This document shows positions 10,466 to 23,329 of a stretch of 64,000 bases of DNA, in pieces. The notes under the pieces were generated by a model that was given only the letters and a program-made list of their open reading frames with translations, was not told the origin of the DNA and did no database searches. The stretch is from Juglans regia (taxonomy: Eukaryota; Streptophyta; Magnoliopsida; Fagales; Juglandaceae), in the NCBI RefSeq assembly GCF_001411555.2, contig NC_049908.1, positions 29,240,724-29,304,723 of the forward strand. The letters are read 5' to 3'. Each line of letters starts with the position of its first letter. The first letter of the stretch is position 1. The position numbers and the translations under genes were made by a program.

Positions 10466-13102
10466 ATGGCCATTCTCCTCTCCCTTCCTCCACACCCACC
10501 AAACCCTCCCCAAAACCCCAATTCTGCCACCACCAAACCCATCTCTCTCACCGCTCCCAAACCCACAGCTTTCACCACCATCTCCAAGAGGCACTTTCTC
10601 CTTAAAACTACTTCGCTCTCCATCATTTCCTTGACCCTATCATACCCAGTTGCCCATTCTTCAGCTGAACCTTCAGTGCCACCGAAATCGGCTCTCTCGG
10701 GCATTGCAAACACTAAGTCTTGGTTCCAGTTCTTTGGCGATGGGTTCGCCATTCGTATCCCCCCACAGTTTGAAGACATCATGGAGCCTGAGGTATGAAT
10801 CCTTTTTATCTCTTTGTACATATATTTTTTAGCGGATTTGAAGAGGATTTCTATTCTTTAAAGTTATTGTGTGCATGCATATGTAAAAGGTAGTCAAAGC
10901 AAGGTGCTAAATTCACAGTAATGGTAGGTTGAGAAAACAATATGTGGAAATCACATATTTACAGCAATATCCTTTTTTTGAATGTGTGGTTTCGGGACTT
11001 GTGAATTGAGGTGGAGCCGTGGAGCCTTATTTAGGAGGCAGCTTTACTGTTTTGTATGTTTTTGGTTGCAAATTCTCAATGGAAAGAAACTCTTAACTCT
11101 TGTGTGATTGTACGGAATTATTTTGATGTTTGTGGTGAATTTGCATTTTTTTATTTCGACAATTTGTTAATCTACTGATTATAACGATCAATGTTTGTAG
11201 GATTACAATGCCGGATTGTCTCTATATGGAGACAAGGCAAAACCTAAGACCTTTGCTGCAAGATTTGCGTCATCGGATGGGTATATGATTTATATAACGT
11301 CCCTTCACGTAGATGGTTTTATTTTATCTTTTTTCCAACGGGATAAGTTGCACGAGAGCTTTTGCTTCTCTAGCTACATGATTATTGTTCTTACATTCTT
11401 TACAATTCACGAAGAGCCATCAAATCATTTTGGGAATGTTGTGTGTGAATAACTTCACGAAGTGTCAAAATATTAACCAAAAAAAAAAAAAACAGAGTGA
11501 GAGTAAAAATGAAAGTTGGTTTTATGGGGGAGTGGGAGGGCGGGGCGGGGGGCATTAATATACAGTTTTTTTTTTCCCCAACATATGGGCCATTATAGTA
11601 TGTTTATACTTGATTTATATATGTGTTGTTTGATGCAGATCTGAAGTTTTGAGCGTTGTCATTCGCCCAACCAATCAACTTAAGATCACCTTCTTGGAGG
11701 TATGTGCAGTGGCAATCATGAAGTTTCATTACTTCATCTAAAATATATTGTTTTACCATAGAGCTTTGTTGTACAACTAGCTCAAATAGAATAAATGCTT
11801 GTGATTTTTGTAATGGAGGACTTCTTCGATTTTTCTGTAATATCAAATGAGCCACATATATAGAACCTTTGTTAAACAGGAACAAATAAATTGATGTTTG
11901 AAAGACTGCTAAAAAGTATGAGGAGATTGCATGAAAACAGGAGTGCTGAAATGTCTATTGAGGACAATGACACTCGATTACCATTTTGGCTCTGCAAGAC
12001 TAAAATTTGGCAATTTTTTCTTCATACCTTGGATTAAAGACCATGTTTTTCATGTCAATCAGGCTTTTGAAGATTTCCCATCATGTTATCATGAACCGAT
12101 TAAATTATTTTAGTTCCATTATTATTTTCAATAGTTTTCACCCTGAAAACTTACATGAGATTTGCTCACCCGAACAGGCCAAAGACATTACTGATTTAGG
12201 TTCTTTGAAGGAGGCTGCAAAAATTTTTGTTCCAGGTATATCAATGAGAGAGGGAGAGACAGAAAAGAAAATCCCAAAAACTCTGTAAGAACTGGTTATC
12301 TTGCTCTGCTATCTCTGGCATTGGTTTTTAATTCTAGTCATGTTGCATTGGCAGGAGGGTCAAATTTATACTCTGCAAGAACTCTAAAAATAAAGGAAGA
12401 GGAAGGACTCAGGTGAGTTTAATTTCAAGTTGATGCCAAGGCTGCTGTAAATTTATGGTTTCTACTCATAAAAAAAAAATAGTAATAATAATGGTTTCTA
12501 TTACCATCAAAGTGGACCCAGAAAAAAATTTACTATCAAAAGTGAAATTGCCTTAGGAATGGAGCGAGGCATTTTTTTTGTCAGTGAAATACTTTTACAC
12601 TCAACTTCTCTATATGTACAGTAATTAGATATAAATGGATAGACATTGCAGGGAAGTCCAGTTTTTTTACAATACTACTTCAGTATCTTAAAGCAGTTGG
12701 GGCATCAAACACAAAGAATTTCTTTGAAGCTATGTATGGCTGTTTTATTCACAATATATAATTCCCTAATGTCTAATGTTCAATTTATTATTCAGGACTT
12801 ATTACTTCTACGAATTTGGCAGAGATGAACAACATGTAGCACTAGTAGCTGCTGTTAATAGTGGAAAGGTGTGTTTCTATATTTTATCATTTTAGAATAC
12901 TTTTTGTTTTGGCTTGTGATAAACCTGGAAGTTGATTAACTCAAAAGATTTTACATTCCCATGAAGAACCTATACATTAGAAACTAGGATTTTGAACTCT
13001 CATGTGTAGGCAATTATTGCTGGAGCAACTGCCCCACAGTCTAAATGGGATGATGATGGAGTGAGGCTTCGTTCTGCTGCTGTATCACTTACAATTCTCT
13101 AG
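10466..13102 (+). CDS. Thylakoid lumenal 19 kDa-type PsbP-like protein, seven exons, 249 aa
   Basis: This nuclear gene encodes a PsbP-superfamily protein of the lumen, closest in my memory to the Arabidopsis thylakoid lumenal 19 kDa protein. Its exact role is not settled. Exons are 10466-10792, 11201-11280, 11639-11699, 12178-12235, 12355-12412, 12796-12868 and 13010-13102; phases agree and the sum is 250 codons with TAG. The N-terminus is Pro/Ser/Thr-rich (transit peptide). It is followed by SKRHFLLKTTSLSIISLTL, a twin-basic start and a hydrophobic core ending near AHSSAEP, which fits a lumen-targeting signal, though SKR is not a strict twin-arginine. The mature part has WFQFFGDGFAIRIPPQFED, NAGLSLYGDKAKPKTFAAR and SKWDDDGVRLRSAA. 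An out-of-frame ATG at 10435 precedes the start. Confidence 0.9.
11526..11552 (+). other. G-run cluster with G-quadruplex potential in intron 2
   Basis: Five runs of at least three G lie within 27 nt on the sense strand (GGGGG, GGG, GGG, GGGG, GGGGGG), separated by loops of 1-3 nt. It stands out in an AT-rich intron between exons 2 and 3 of the lumenal PsbP-like gene. It could fold in DNA or pre-mRNA. Function is unknown. Confidence 0.6.
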
Positions 13103-15022
13103 TCTTGCTCCCATAAGATAGCAGGTATGTGGAATCCAATGCCTGCTTAAAAAATACCCTATTGAATTTCCTTGGGAAGAAGAAAAGTAGAATGGAAGTA
13201 TGTTGTGTACAATTCTTCTATTGTTGCAAAGTTATTTTCAAACGCAAAACTGATCAGCATCAATCAAACACTTGCATATCAATGTTGCATCATTCAGAGT
13301 GTAGATAAACATAAATGTAAAGATTAATGGGCTTAGGGTGTTTACATAATCTTTTTACTAAAGTTAGTGTTTTCTACTGGAGAAGGTTAGGACCTCATGC
13401 AATTTGTGCCTGTGCCAATGTATGTCAGGCCATTGAAATAAAGAAAGTAACACTGCTTGACAATCATTGATCAACTTTCAGCAGTAAGGCTGAAGCCTTG
13501 GCGTCAAGTTCTAGGTTCTGGTTCAGCAGTTGGGAGTCAAGAATTAACAATCTTGGCCAAATTTTGGGGATTGAGATATCGACAAAACTAGAGGAGAAAA
13601 AGAATAGTATTGATTTTCTGTGACTAAGAGACACTATTGATTTTCAATTTTTCCTGCATCCAGATTATTTTCTCACTCTTCATCTGTGCAACTGCATTAC
13701 AGATGGGATACAAAATGCATCCTGGATTTGCTTTGCCATTCTTGAATCAACTTTTGCTGCTTCCTGATTCATGGTTCCAATGATTATATATATTCTTCCG
13801 GATTTGCAAATGGTTTACTTTTTAGCAGCTTCCTTCCCAGGAAGCCTTATAGGCAGCTGAAGACCACATAGCATAGAGTTGAATGGGAAATTGGTTTGGG
13901 GGAATTCTACCATTTTTTATTTTGTATGAGGTCATTTCTCTTCAATGTTAATCTGAAATTTTGAGCAGAGTGCAATTCCTTCAATCTCTATGCACAACAG
14001 TCTGTGAGAGAGAGAGAGAGAGTTACTTATATACATACTATGTATCGAGGAGTAGCGGCTGATCTATCTTATCTTTCCTTTCTCAAAGTAAATTCTAAGT
14101 TAAATACTGTCACATCCTTTTCTTTTGCCCTTGTCTTCCAGAATTAAAACCAAGTAAGGAAGGACTCTTTGCTGAACTTTCCTTGTCAAAATGGGCAATT
14201 CAAACATTGGCAATATAAGCCCTCTGCTCAATTAACTTTCCATAATCAGGGATTGGATTCCTCATTTCTTTGATGGTGACATTAAATGAGAAAAGAGAAA
14301 AGAGTTATGGAAGTCAAGAACATTGGATTGTGTGACTGTGTCTCCTCAATGTCAGTGTGCAGAATGGCAGAAAATCTTAGTACCTATAATTATAGACATT
14401 ATGTCTATATTATCCATGTCCATCAATTTTGTACCTTTATATTCTTGGTTGCAAGTCAAGTTCTAGTTCAGGTCCATCTTGAGGAGCATCTACGTTCTCC
14501 TCGTCTAAAGTGCCTCCAAACTGACATTTAAGAGAGTCTATTTTACCTCTCTAAATTGACATCTCTATTTGGTTAAATTTTTTTTACTTAATAATTAAAA
14601 AAATGATTTTAAATATATTAGTATATTTTTTTTAAATGTATTTAAATATATTAAAAAAAAATTATGCTGAACGATATGCACAGCGATTAAAATGAGACAG
14701 CATAGTAGCCGCACCCCGACTTTTAAAAGGAGAGATAATTTCTTGATAACTAATCTATGATTACTCCTTCCTTACATTGGCCAAATGAATCATGCTGAGT
14801 AATCCTCTTCATTCCAAGCAGAAATTAGTCCTTTTCAGTTCCCCTTTGTTTTTTGCATCCTTGCACGCCTATTTGTTGATACTTGTTTTTTATTTATTTA
14901 TTTATTTTTGTTTCTATTATCCAAAAGAGTGAGTATTGTGCCTTTATGTCAGACAATTATATTATTAATTAAATATGAGATATCTCAGTTATCTCCTACT
15001 TGCATCACTGATTTGATTATAC

Positions 15023-15175
15023 AAATGAGATGAAATAAAAAATAAAAGTTAAATAAAATATTATTAGAACATAATTTTTATTTTAAAATTTGAAAGAGTT
15101 AATTATTTATGATATTTTATACGAAAATTTAAGAAAGTTGTAATGATTATATGATATGATATAAGATAGTTTGTT
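15023..15175. mobile_element. MITE-like dispersed repeat (GAGATGAG family), diverged copy
   Basis: The sequence from GAGATGAAATAAAAAATAAAAG to GATATGATATAAGATAG follows the wording of the copy at 826-1023 (TTAATTATTTATGATATTTTATACGAAAATTTAAGAAAGTTGTAAT). It is non-coding and has degenerate ends. Confidence 0.5.
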
Positions 15176-16020
15176 TGGTGTAACTAAATCAGACCTAACT
15201 TAGGATATTTAATTTTCCTCCTATAAGTAATTCTAACTTGGGATATTTAATTTAAATGGGATTGCTTATGATGAACCTAATATTTTATTAATTATGCTGT
15301 AATTAAATCATGAGCCCTCCACACTTCTTGAACCCTGTTTTCCACCACTCATGCTTGCAAGCAAAGGGAATCCTGCCTCTGTTTACTCGGCCTTGTTCGA
15401 GGTTGTTGGTTGTTTCTCTACCTTTCACTCCTTTTTTTTTCTATTGTTTGTGTTGTTTTACTGTATTCATCTGCACAACCACTCGGGAATCCTACCGCAG
15501 ATTGTGTCAGATTTATAATCCTTAATTTAACATGAACATTTGGAGGAGAGTCGAGACTCAGACAGTGTCCCCACGAGGTTCATATGTTGAGAATCTACAT
15601 AGGTTTCTGCAAAAACCCCTGAAATATCCATAAAAAATATGTTTAACTACTGGTCTTGCCTTCTGTTTTCATTGTCCGACATTCCAATCAATTTGACAAT
15701 GGTTTTCCGATGTACCTTCCACCATAAAGAGTTGAAGTTTCTAATGCAGAAAAAACATTTGGGACGGACAGTAGTAAAAATCTTGTATTTTAACATGCTT
15801 ATCTCCTTGGATAATGATTATAATAGTATTTTCTTTCTTTTAATTACAAAGAGATAAATTTCCATATATGGTTGGACAAGTGGCCTAAACCGAAAGAGAA
15901 ACAGACATGTAAAATTGATCTTATAATATTTATTATTACACAATCTTTTTCAACTTCCCGCTGTAAGAGAGAAGTGAGACTTTATTCTCTTTTGAACTAT
16001 AAATTATGAGTAATACTACA

Positions 16021-16167
16021 TACAGTCGTGGAATACACAAATGTCGTACAGTCGCTTTGAAAAATAGTGGAGTCTACTGATAAAAAATTAATTTCTTGTC
16101 ACGTGGGTCCTATATTTATTTACTTTTTTCAAAACGACTACACGATACTTGCACACTCACGACTGCA
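16021..16167. mobile_element. Hairpin MITE, copy 1 (147 bp)
   Basis: The left end TACAGTCGTGGAATACACAA and the reverse complement of the right end (TGCAGTCGTGAGTGTGCAA) match over most of about 45 bp, continuing through GTCGCTTTGAAAAA. The whole element could fold into a near-complete hairpin. A second copy lies at 17130-17278. Confidence 0.75.
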
Positions 16168-17129
16168 AATATCATTTATCATAAATTATATAATCCGACA
16201 TACAAAATTCGTCTCACATCTTTGTAAGATTTTTGTATTCGAGAATAGTCCTAATCTTATTTTTAGTAACGGGGCTATATGATATAAAACTAAATTTGTA
16301 ACTATCATCAAAGAAGTACATCAAAACTTTTGGTCTTGATTACATTAGGGTAGTTGAACATATCCATTACATATTTTACCATTTTATACCTTTATTGATA
16401 TCATAGCCTTGCTACAATTTCAAAGATTCCCCAACCTATTTGGAAAAATCACCAAATGGTCAAGTAGTCAAGATTCAACCAAGTGTCAATTGATGCGCCA
16501 CACAATCTGGGCTTCTTCAACCAAACAAAATATTTATTTTTCAAAAAATTTTATTTGCAGTCTATAAATAAAAACTTCATGTGCAGGCACTTTATTAAAT
16601 AAAAAAAAGTACCATTTTGATAAGAACATTATTGTAATTTTTTTTAAAAAAATTAAAGATAAAATTAACTAACCTTGTAATGCAATCTCTATTTGAGGAT
16701 TGTACGTAACATTGCTCTCTTCCCCCACCCAAATTATCAAAAGTACTAAAACTTTATAATTTAAAAAAAAAACTTTTCATATCCAGTGATGATATATCCA
16801 TCGAGAATCCTCACCGAACAGCCAAAATACTCTAAATATTCTTAAAAAATATAAAAAAAAATATAAATTCATTAAAAAACAATTCTTTAACCATTAAGTA
16901 AAAAAAATAATAAGAACAAAAAATCAGTGACTTTACTCGGTGGGAGTAGCATTTTCCTTAACATAACAGCCAAAGAAACGTGAAGATCTTTTGTAGGAAT
17001 TAATATCTTTTAGATCTCAAGTGAAACTTTTAACGTTTAAATCATTATTTTCAAACAGAAGGATGCATATTTTCAGGATTGGGATACTAAAAAGGTCGAT
17101 ATGATAATATTGGAACAAGTAATGCTATA

Positions 17130-17278
17130 TATAGTTGTGGAATGCGCAAACGTCGTGCTGTCACTTTGAAAAAGAGTAGGATCTACTGTTAAAAAATTAA
17201 TTTCTTTTTATGTGAGTCCCATATTTATTCACTTTTTTTTTAAAGCGATTGCACGACGCTTGCACACTCACGACTGCA
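17130..17278. mobile_element. Hairpin MITE, copy 2 (149 bp)
   Basis: This is the second copy of the element at 16021-16167, in the same orientation, with the shared central wording AAAAAATTAATTTCTT and the shared right end TTGCACACTCACGACTGCA. The two copies differ at scattered sites. Confidence 0.75.
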
Positions 17279-17626
17279 AATATCATTTCTCTATTGAAAC
17301 ACATCATCAAGAAGAAACCAATTAAAAGTCAGCTACACAATCAAATAAAGATTAAGTTCAACAACCATGTGAAGATAACACTCAGTAACAATCAGATGAA
17401 GATAAAGCAAATCACAACAATAAAAGATAACATCTTACCTCGTTTGAATATTTGAAAAATCAATGTATATAACTTATTATGTAAATAATCGATTATGTAC
17501 AAGTTTACTCAATAAATAAAAGTCCAACGTCCACCAAATTAGGTGAGACAATTACACTGAAACCAGTGTGCAAATATTTTTCTTATATAGTACCAAAGCT
17601 ACTCCGACATCTGTTTGCAGATCCTA

Positions 17627-18118
17627 ATGGCCTCTCCTTCCTCAACCACATCTTCTTCCTCTCCCAACACTCAACCCTCTTTCCTTATCAATCTTCAACA
17701 TCTTCTCACACTCAAACTCATATGTGAGAACTATCTTCTAGGGAGAGCTCAAGTTGTCCCTTACTTCAAAGGGCAACAACTTTTTGGTTATCTTAATGGG
17801 AGTATTTCTTGTCCACCATCTTTTACCACCATTGTTTCTCCAACTGGTCAAATCGATGTTATATCCAATCCTGCCTATAGTCACTAGTGCCAGCAAGACC
17901 AAATAATCCTATCTGCTCTTATATATTCCCTTTCTGAAACTATTCTCGCCCAAGTAATTGGCAAAGAAACCTCCAGTGATGTTTGGCTCCAACTTGAAAC
18001 ACTATATTCTATCACCTCTCATGCTTGTATAACTGATGTCCGCATCCAACTTGCTTCTCTTAAGAAGGCAAATCTCTCCATTGCGGACTCCTTTTAACAA
18101 ATTAAAAATCTTGCATAT
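17627..18118 (+). pseudogene. Degenerate Copia gag fragment (UBN2-type)
   Basis: The ATG at 17627 opens a Ser/Thr-rich start, then LLTLKLICENYLLGRAQVVP, a GYLNGS block and NPAYSH, all typical of the N-terminus of Copia Gag proteins. A TAG interrupts at 17885-17887. The same frame continues with QQDQIILSALIYSLSET and VWLQLETLYSITSHA, then another stop near 18096-18098, and resemblance ends near 18118. There are no protease, integrase or RT regions and no LTRs nearby, so this is a small relic. It is unrelated to the intact Copia elements at 38.6-57.3 kb. Confidence 0.75.
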
Positions 18119-19199
18119 ATATTAAAAATCTTCATATTTGTATAACACTATTCATAGCTATGTAAATTTTTGAATATGGATAATTTAATGCAGATCAATT
18201 TAAAGTCATATTACATAAATATATATGTAGATGTATATACAGATGCATAATCTAATGCTAGTGCTCGGTTGATTTAAGATTATTAAAGTACAAAGGAAAC
18301 AATTTGACCTTCAAGTGGATAGACAAAATGTTTTAAATAATAAATATTTTTTCTTGAAAATGAAAACATTTATCAGTACAGTTCCTTATCATGATATGGG
18401 GTTGCGAAACCAGAATGTTACTTTCAAATTTAATTATTTAAATTAGTTTTTTTAGTAACACAAAATTTATTACTATAATATATATTTTTTAGAAAGAGGC
18501 TATGCCCCAGATTTTATTATTGTAATATTCTAATATATTTTAAAGAGTAATGTTATATACAATCTTAAAATATACAAGTCTCGAGCTTTTTCTAAGAATA
18601 CAAATATCATTTGTCTATTTTAAATGCCTATGTTCTTTAAGCAATACATTCTTTTTCAAATGATTTTCTTACGTAGTATTATGGATCAAGATTTTGTTAA
18701 GTTCTTATCCGAATTTAAAAATTTCAAGTGAAAAAGATAGATACAGGAACTTAACTCTATATTTGAGTCTTACAAGTTATATAACTAATTTTATGTATCT
18801 ATCTTCATTCTATTCAAAATTTTTAAATTTAAATAAAAATTCAAAAATATATATAAGAGATGTTCCGACGAAAAGTAGTCATACATCCGAGATCAAGTGT
18901 AGATGCATATTTAAATTGGAAAATGATAGAGTTACTATCCTCCTACTACTTATTTATTATTTTTTTTGTATTTGATTTTTTTTTAATTTTTAATTTTATT
19001 TAATGGTTAAAGAAGTAATTATTAGTAAAATTATATATTTTTAAATTTTTTTTAATGAACAAGGATGCTAAAAAAATACTTAAAAAAATAATAAAAAAAT
19101 AAATATATTATAAATAATAAATAGATAATAAATAAATAATAACCCCATCACTACCTATTTAAATTTGAAGAGTCATATATATATATATATATATATATA
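18119..19199. other. AT-rich spacer
   Basis: I see no gene here. It ends in an (AT)n run (about 19176-19199) that forms the left flank of a Helitron. Confidence 0.5.
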
Positions 19200-19279
19200 T
19201 CTCTCTGCCTATACTTAAAAGAGCGTATAACGTTACTATTTATTACTGTTCATCATGAACAGTAAATCTAAATCAGTCT

Positions 19280-19311
<32 letters not shown>

Positions 19312-20886
19312 TTTTTTAAAAAAAATCTTACCTTATCTTATTACTATTCACCGACAGTATGATAAACGATGAACAGTAAAGATTTTTTTTTTTCAGTGTG
19401 AATGTCAATGTGCGACGTAATACCGCAATCGTGCATAGGGAATGAGAGAGAGGAAGAAAGAAAAAGTGGAAAAAAATATTGATTTTTGAGTTTTAAATGA
19501 TCAATAAAGAAGCTGTTTTTTTTTTTCTTCGCATGTTTTTTTCGCATATCCTATTACAGTTTATTATATCATATACTAAAAATCAACTTTAATTTATAAA
19601 ATACTAATTTTTTATCATTAAATAAATGATGAAATTTTACTGTACATTTTTAAGAGAAAAAAACTATCAAATTAATTTGAATTTTTAATATAATTTAAAT
19701 TTCATAATAAATGATGAACATAAATAAATAATAATTTTATTCTTATACATTAGACTATTTTAATATTTGAAATTACACTTTATTTTTTTCTTCAATTTGA
19801 CAGATGTGGCAAACGTGCTTTTTTTTATCAATTAGAAAATCTTACGCCATACAGGATTTTACACAAATACCACTAATTTCAAAATAACCAAGCCATTTAT
19901 AAAATACTAATATTTCATCATTAAATAAATAATGAAATTTTGTTAAATATTTTTAAAAAAGTATAACTATATAAATAATTAGAGTTTTAACATAATTTAA
20001 ATATGATAATATTCTTAATTAATTAAAGAGAACTGCTACAACTAATAAAAAAGTAACCTGAAAATATGTCATGAATATGTATTTCATTTTTTTATTTTTC
20101 TTTTCTTTTTTTCATGTATTTTTTTAATCATCATAAACATTTTTAAAAAAATAAAAAATTTACAACATCATTGGGTCAGGAGGGAATTGACAATCTATCT
20201 ATTCCCAAACAAAATTATTGAGTTCGAGGAAGAGATTAATAGATTCTTAGGTTTTCAGAAACTTTTATATATTTTTTAAAATATTATCTAAATATAAAAT
20301 ATTTTTTAATTTGTTAATCTAATTATTACAATTTTCTTAAATATAAATTTTTTAAATTTTAAAACAAAAACTACATTAAAAAATTATATTTCAATAATAT
20401 TTTAACTTTTATAATATTTTTATTTTAACTTTTTTTCTCTCATTTTCTAAAATCAAATAAAACATCTTAATCCAAATAATTTTATATATTTATTCACAAA
20501 CCATGTCACTACTATTAATACATCGATCCAAATCATATCTAAGGATATGATGTCTACGTGTGTTGTTTTTTTAAAGACGAGGCTGCTGCTGGTACATTAA
20601 AATTTTTAAGATTTAAATCCAACCCTTCATTTTACCACTTCTATTTTTTTTTTCTTCGGTTGGATTGCTTCGATTTATACAGTGAAGTATTATCACTATC
20701 ACAAAAATTCTCTACATCTCTTTTCATTTGTTAGGTGTAGAAATTGAGTTCATAAAAAATTCTCTATATACTACTTATTTTACTTATGATTACGTTTTTT
20801 TTTTTTAATCAAAAACATATTTATATTTTATAAAATAAATTATTTTTCAACCAGACAAATGTGCCTCGCACATTGACCAACCGTTA

Positions 20887-20887
<1 letters not shown>
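19200..20887 (+). mobile_element. Non-autonomous Helitron H1 (about 1.69 kb)
   Basis: The 5' end is TC after an A, followed by the family wording CTTAAAAG. The 3' end has a 7-bp stem (20858-20864 with 20868-20874, loop of 3) followed nine bases later by TTAG, a one-base variant of the CTRR terminus, and then T. There are no terminal inverted repeats and no Rep/helicase frame, so it is non-autonomous. It includes a copy of the GAGATGAG-type repeat (about 20265-20530). An inverted near-copy lies at 21225-22869. The exact 5' base is uncertain because of TCTCTC. Confidence 0.75.
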
Positions 20888-20920
<33 letters not shown>

Positions 20921-21224
20921 TCCTAATACTTAAAAGCATGTATAAGATCTACAGTAGTGAATAGTTGTTAATAATATCTCCGTCCAGCGATATGTCCAAA
21001 CCACCCTTTTACGCTTATAGAAAGAGGACTGATACAACAACCAGTAGTTCACAGTTCATTTACAACTTCATCATAAAATAATATTATTTTGAGATTCAAA
21101 TCCAACAAATTAAAAAACAAAAGTAAAAAAGAAGAATTTTGAAAACCAATATTTTATTAGATAGCTGCCAAGTAATTGCGAAATAGTGGTTAGTTTATAA
21201 TTTCTCATGATATATATATATATA

Positions 21225-22869
21225 CTAGCGGTTGGGCAACGTGCGAGGCACATTTGCCCGGTTGAAAAATAACTTATTTTGTAAAATATAAATATATTTT
21301 GGGTTTAAAAAAAAAAACGTAATCATAAGTAAAATAAGTAGTATAAAGAGAATTTTTTATGAACTCAATTTCTGCACCTAACAAGTGAAAAGAGATGTGG
21401 AGAATTTTTGTGATAGTAATAGTACTTCACTGCATAAATCGAAGCAATCCAACCGAATAAAAAAAAATGAGAAGTGGTAAAATGAAGGGTTGGATTTAAA
21501 TTTTAAAAATTTTAATGTACCAGCAGCAGCCTCGTCCTTCAAAAAATAACACACGTAGACATCATATCCTTAGATATGATTTGGATCGATGTATTAATAG
21601 TAGTGACATGGTTTGTGAATAGTAATATATAAAATTATTTGGATTAAAATGTTTTATTTGATTTTAAAAAATGAGAGAAAAAAAGTTAAAATAAAAATAT
21701 TATAAAAGTTAAAATATTATTGGAATATAATTTTTTAATGTAGTTTTTGTTTTAAAATTTAAAAAAATTTATATTTAAGAAAATTGTAATAATTAGATTA
21801 ACAAATTAAATAATATTTTATATTTAAATAATATTTTAAAAAATATATAAAAGTTTCTAAAAACCTAAAAATCTATTAATCTCTTCTTCGAACTCAATAA
21901 TTTTGTTTGGGAAGAGATAGATTGTCAATTCCCTCCTGACCCAATGATGTTGTAAATTTTTTATTTTTTTAAAAATGTTTATGATGATTAAAAAAATACA
22001 TGAAAAAAAGAAAAGAAAAATAAAAAAATGAAATACACATTCATGACATATTTTCAGGTTACTTTTTTATTAGTTGTAGCAGTTCTCTTTAGTTAATTAA
22101 GAATATTATCATATTTAAATTATGTTAAAACTCTAATTATTTATATAGTTATACTTTTTTAAAAATATTTAACAAAATTTCATTATTTATTTAATGATGA
22201 AATATTAATATTTTATAAATGGCTTGATTATTTTGAAATTAGTGGTACTTGTGTAAAATCTTGTATGGCGTAAGATTTTCTAATTGATAAAAAAAAGCAC
22301 GTTTGCCACATCTGTCAAATTGAAGAAAAAAATAAAGTGTAATTTCAAACATTAAGATAGTCTAATGTATAAGAATAAAATTATTATTTATTTTTGTTCA
22401 TCATTTATTATGAAATTTAAATTATATTAAAAATTCAAATTAATTAGATAGTTTTTTTCTCTTAAAAATGTAAAGTAAAATTTCATCATTTATTTAATGA
22501 TAAAAAATTAGTATTTTATAAATTAAAGTTGATTTTTAGTGTATGATATAATAAACAGTAATAGGATATGCGGAAAAAACATGTGAAGAAAAAAAAAAAC
22601 CTTCTTTATTGATCATTTAAAACTCAAAAATTAATATTTTTTCCATTTTTTCTTTCTTCCTCTCTCTAATTCCTTACGCACGATTGCGGTATTACATTGC
22701 ACATTGGCATTCACACAGACAAAAAAAAAAACTTTACTGTTCATTATTGTTCATCATACTGTCGATGAACAGTAATAAGATATGAAAAAAAAAAAGGGCT
22801 GATTTAGATTTACTGTTCACGATGAACAGTAATGAACAGTAACGGTTATAGACGCTTTTTTAATAAGGA
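21225..22869 (-). mobile_element. Non-autonomous Helitron H2, inverted copy of H1, nested in Helitron A
   Basis: Read on the minus strand it starts with TCCTTATTAAAAAAGCG at 22869 and ends with a stem-loop (about 21235-21256) and CTAG at 21225-21228. The flanking bases are A at 21224 and T at 22870, the expected Helitron target. It matches H1 over essentially the whole length in opposite orientation, including the internal GAGATGAG-type repeat and the block CAGCAGCAGCCTCGTC (compare GACGAGGCTGCTGCTG at 20577). Confidence 0.78.
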
Positions 22870-23329
22870 TTTTACTCTTCTTCGTTGAGTTAGAAACATC
22901 TTAACATTGATCTATTTTCGTAGTGCGACAGTTAAAATATCTGGCCTCTTCATACAAGAGATGGAATGCAACGTCTCTTGCTTTTCCACCATCTGCAGAA
23001 CAACTTTCAGACTCAACTGGAGGAAGAAAAAAAAAATCCGTGCTGTTTGAGATTTCTTCTCGTCGTTGGTATGCAATTCTCTTCTGATTTCACCTCTGAC
23101 TTCTGCATCTTGTTTTTCTTTTTCCGTTTCTTGCATGGTTTTTTTCTTTCTACACCTTAACAACGTAAATCTATTTCTTCTTCGTTTCCGATTTTCCTCG
23201 TGCGGTTGCTTCTTCGTTTTAGATTTATTCTTCAATCTCTGTTTTGTTTTTTCGATTTATTTTCACATCTCTATTTTTTTTTCTTCTTCATTTTTTTCTT
23301 ATTCAAAGACAGAGGGGGAGAGAAGTGCC

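Larger units (their letters stand above)
13103..17626. other. Intergenic region without a recognisable gene
   Basis: This is AT-rich DNA downstream of the lumenal PsbP-like gene. An AATAAAG near 13437 may belong to its 3' end. A (GA)n run lies near 14005-14020. Three MITE-like elements are listed separately. The open frames of 60-80 codons have no domain and no codon pattern that would support a gene. Confidence 0.5.
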
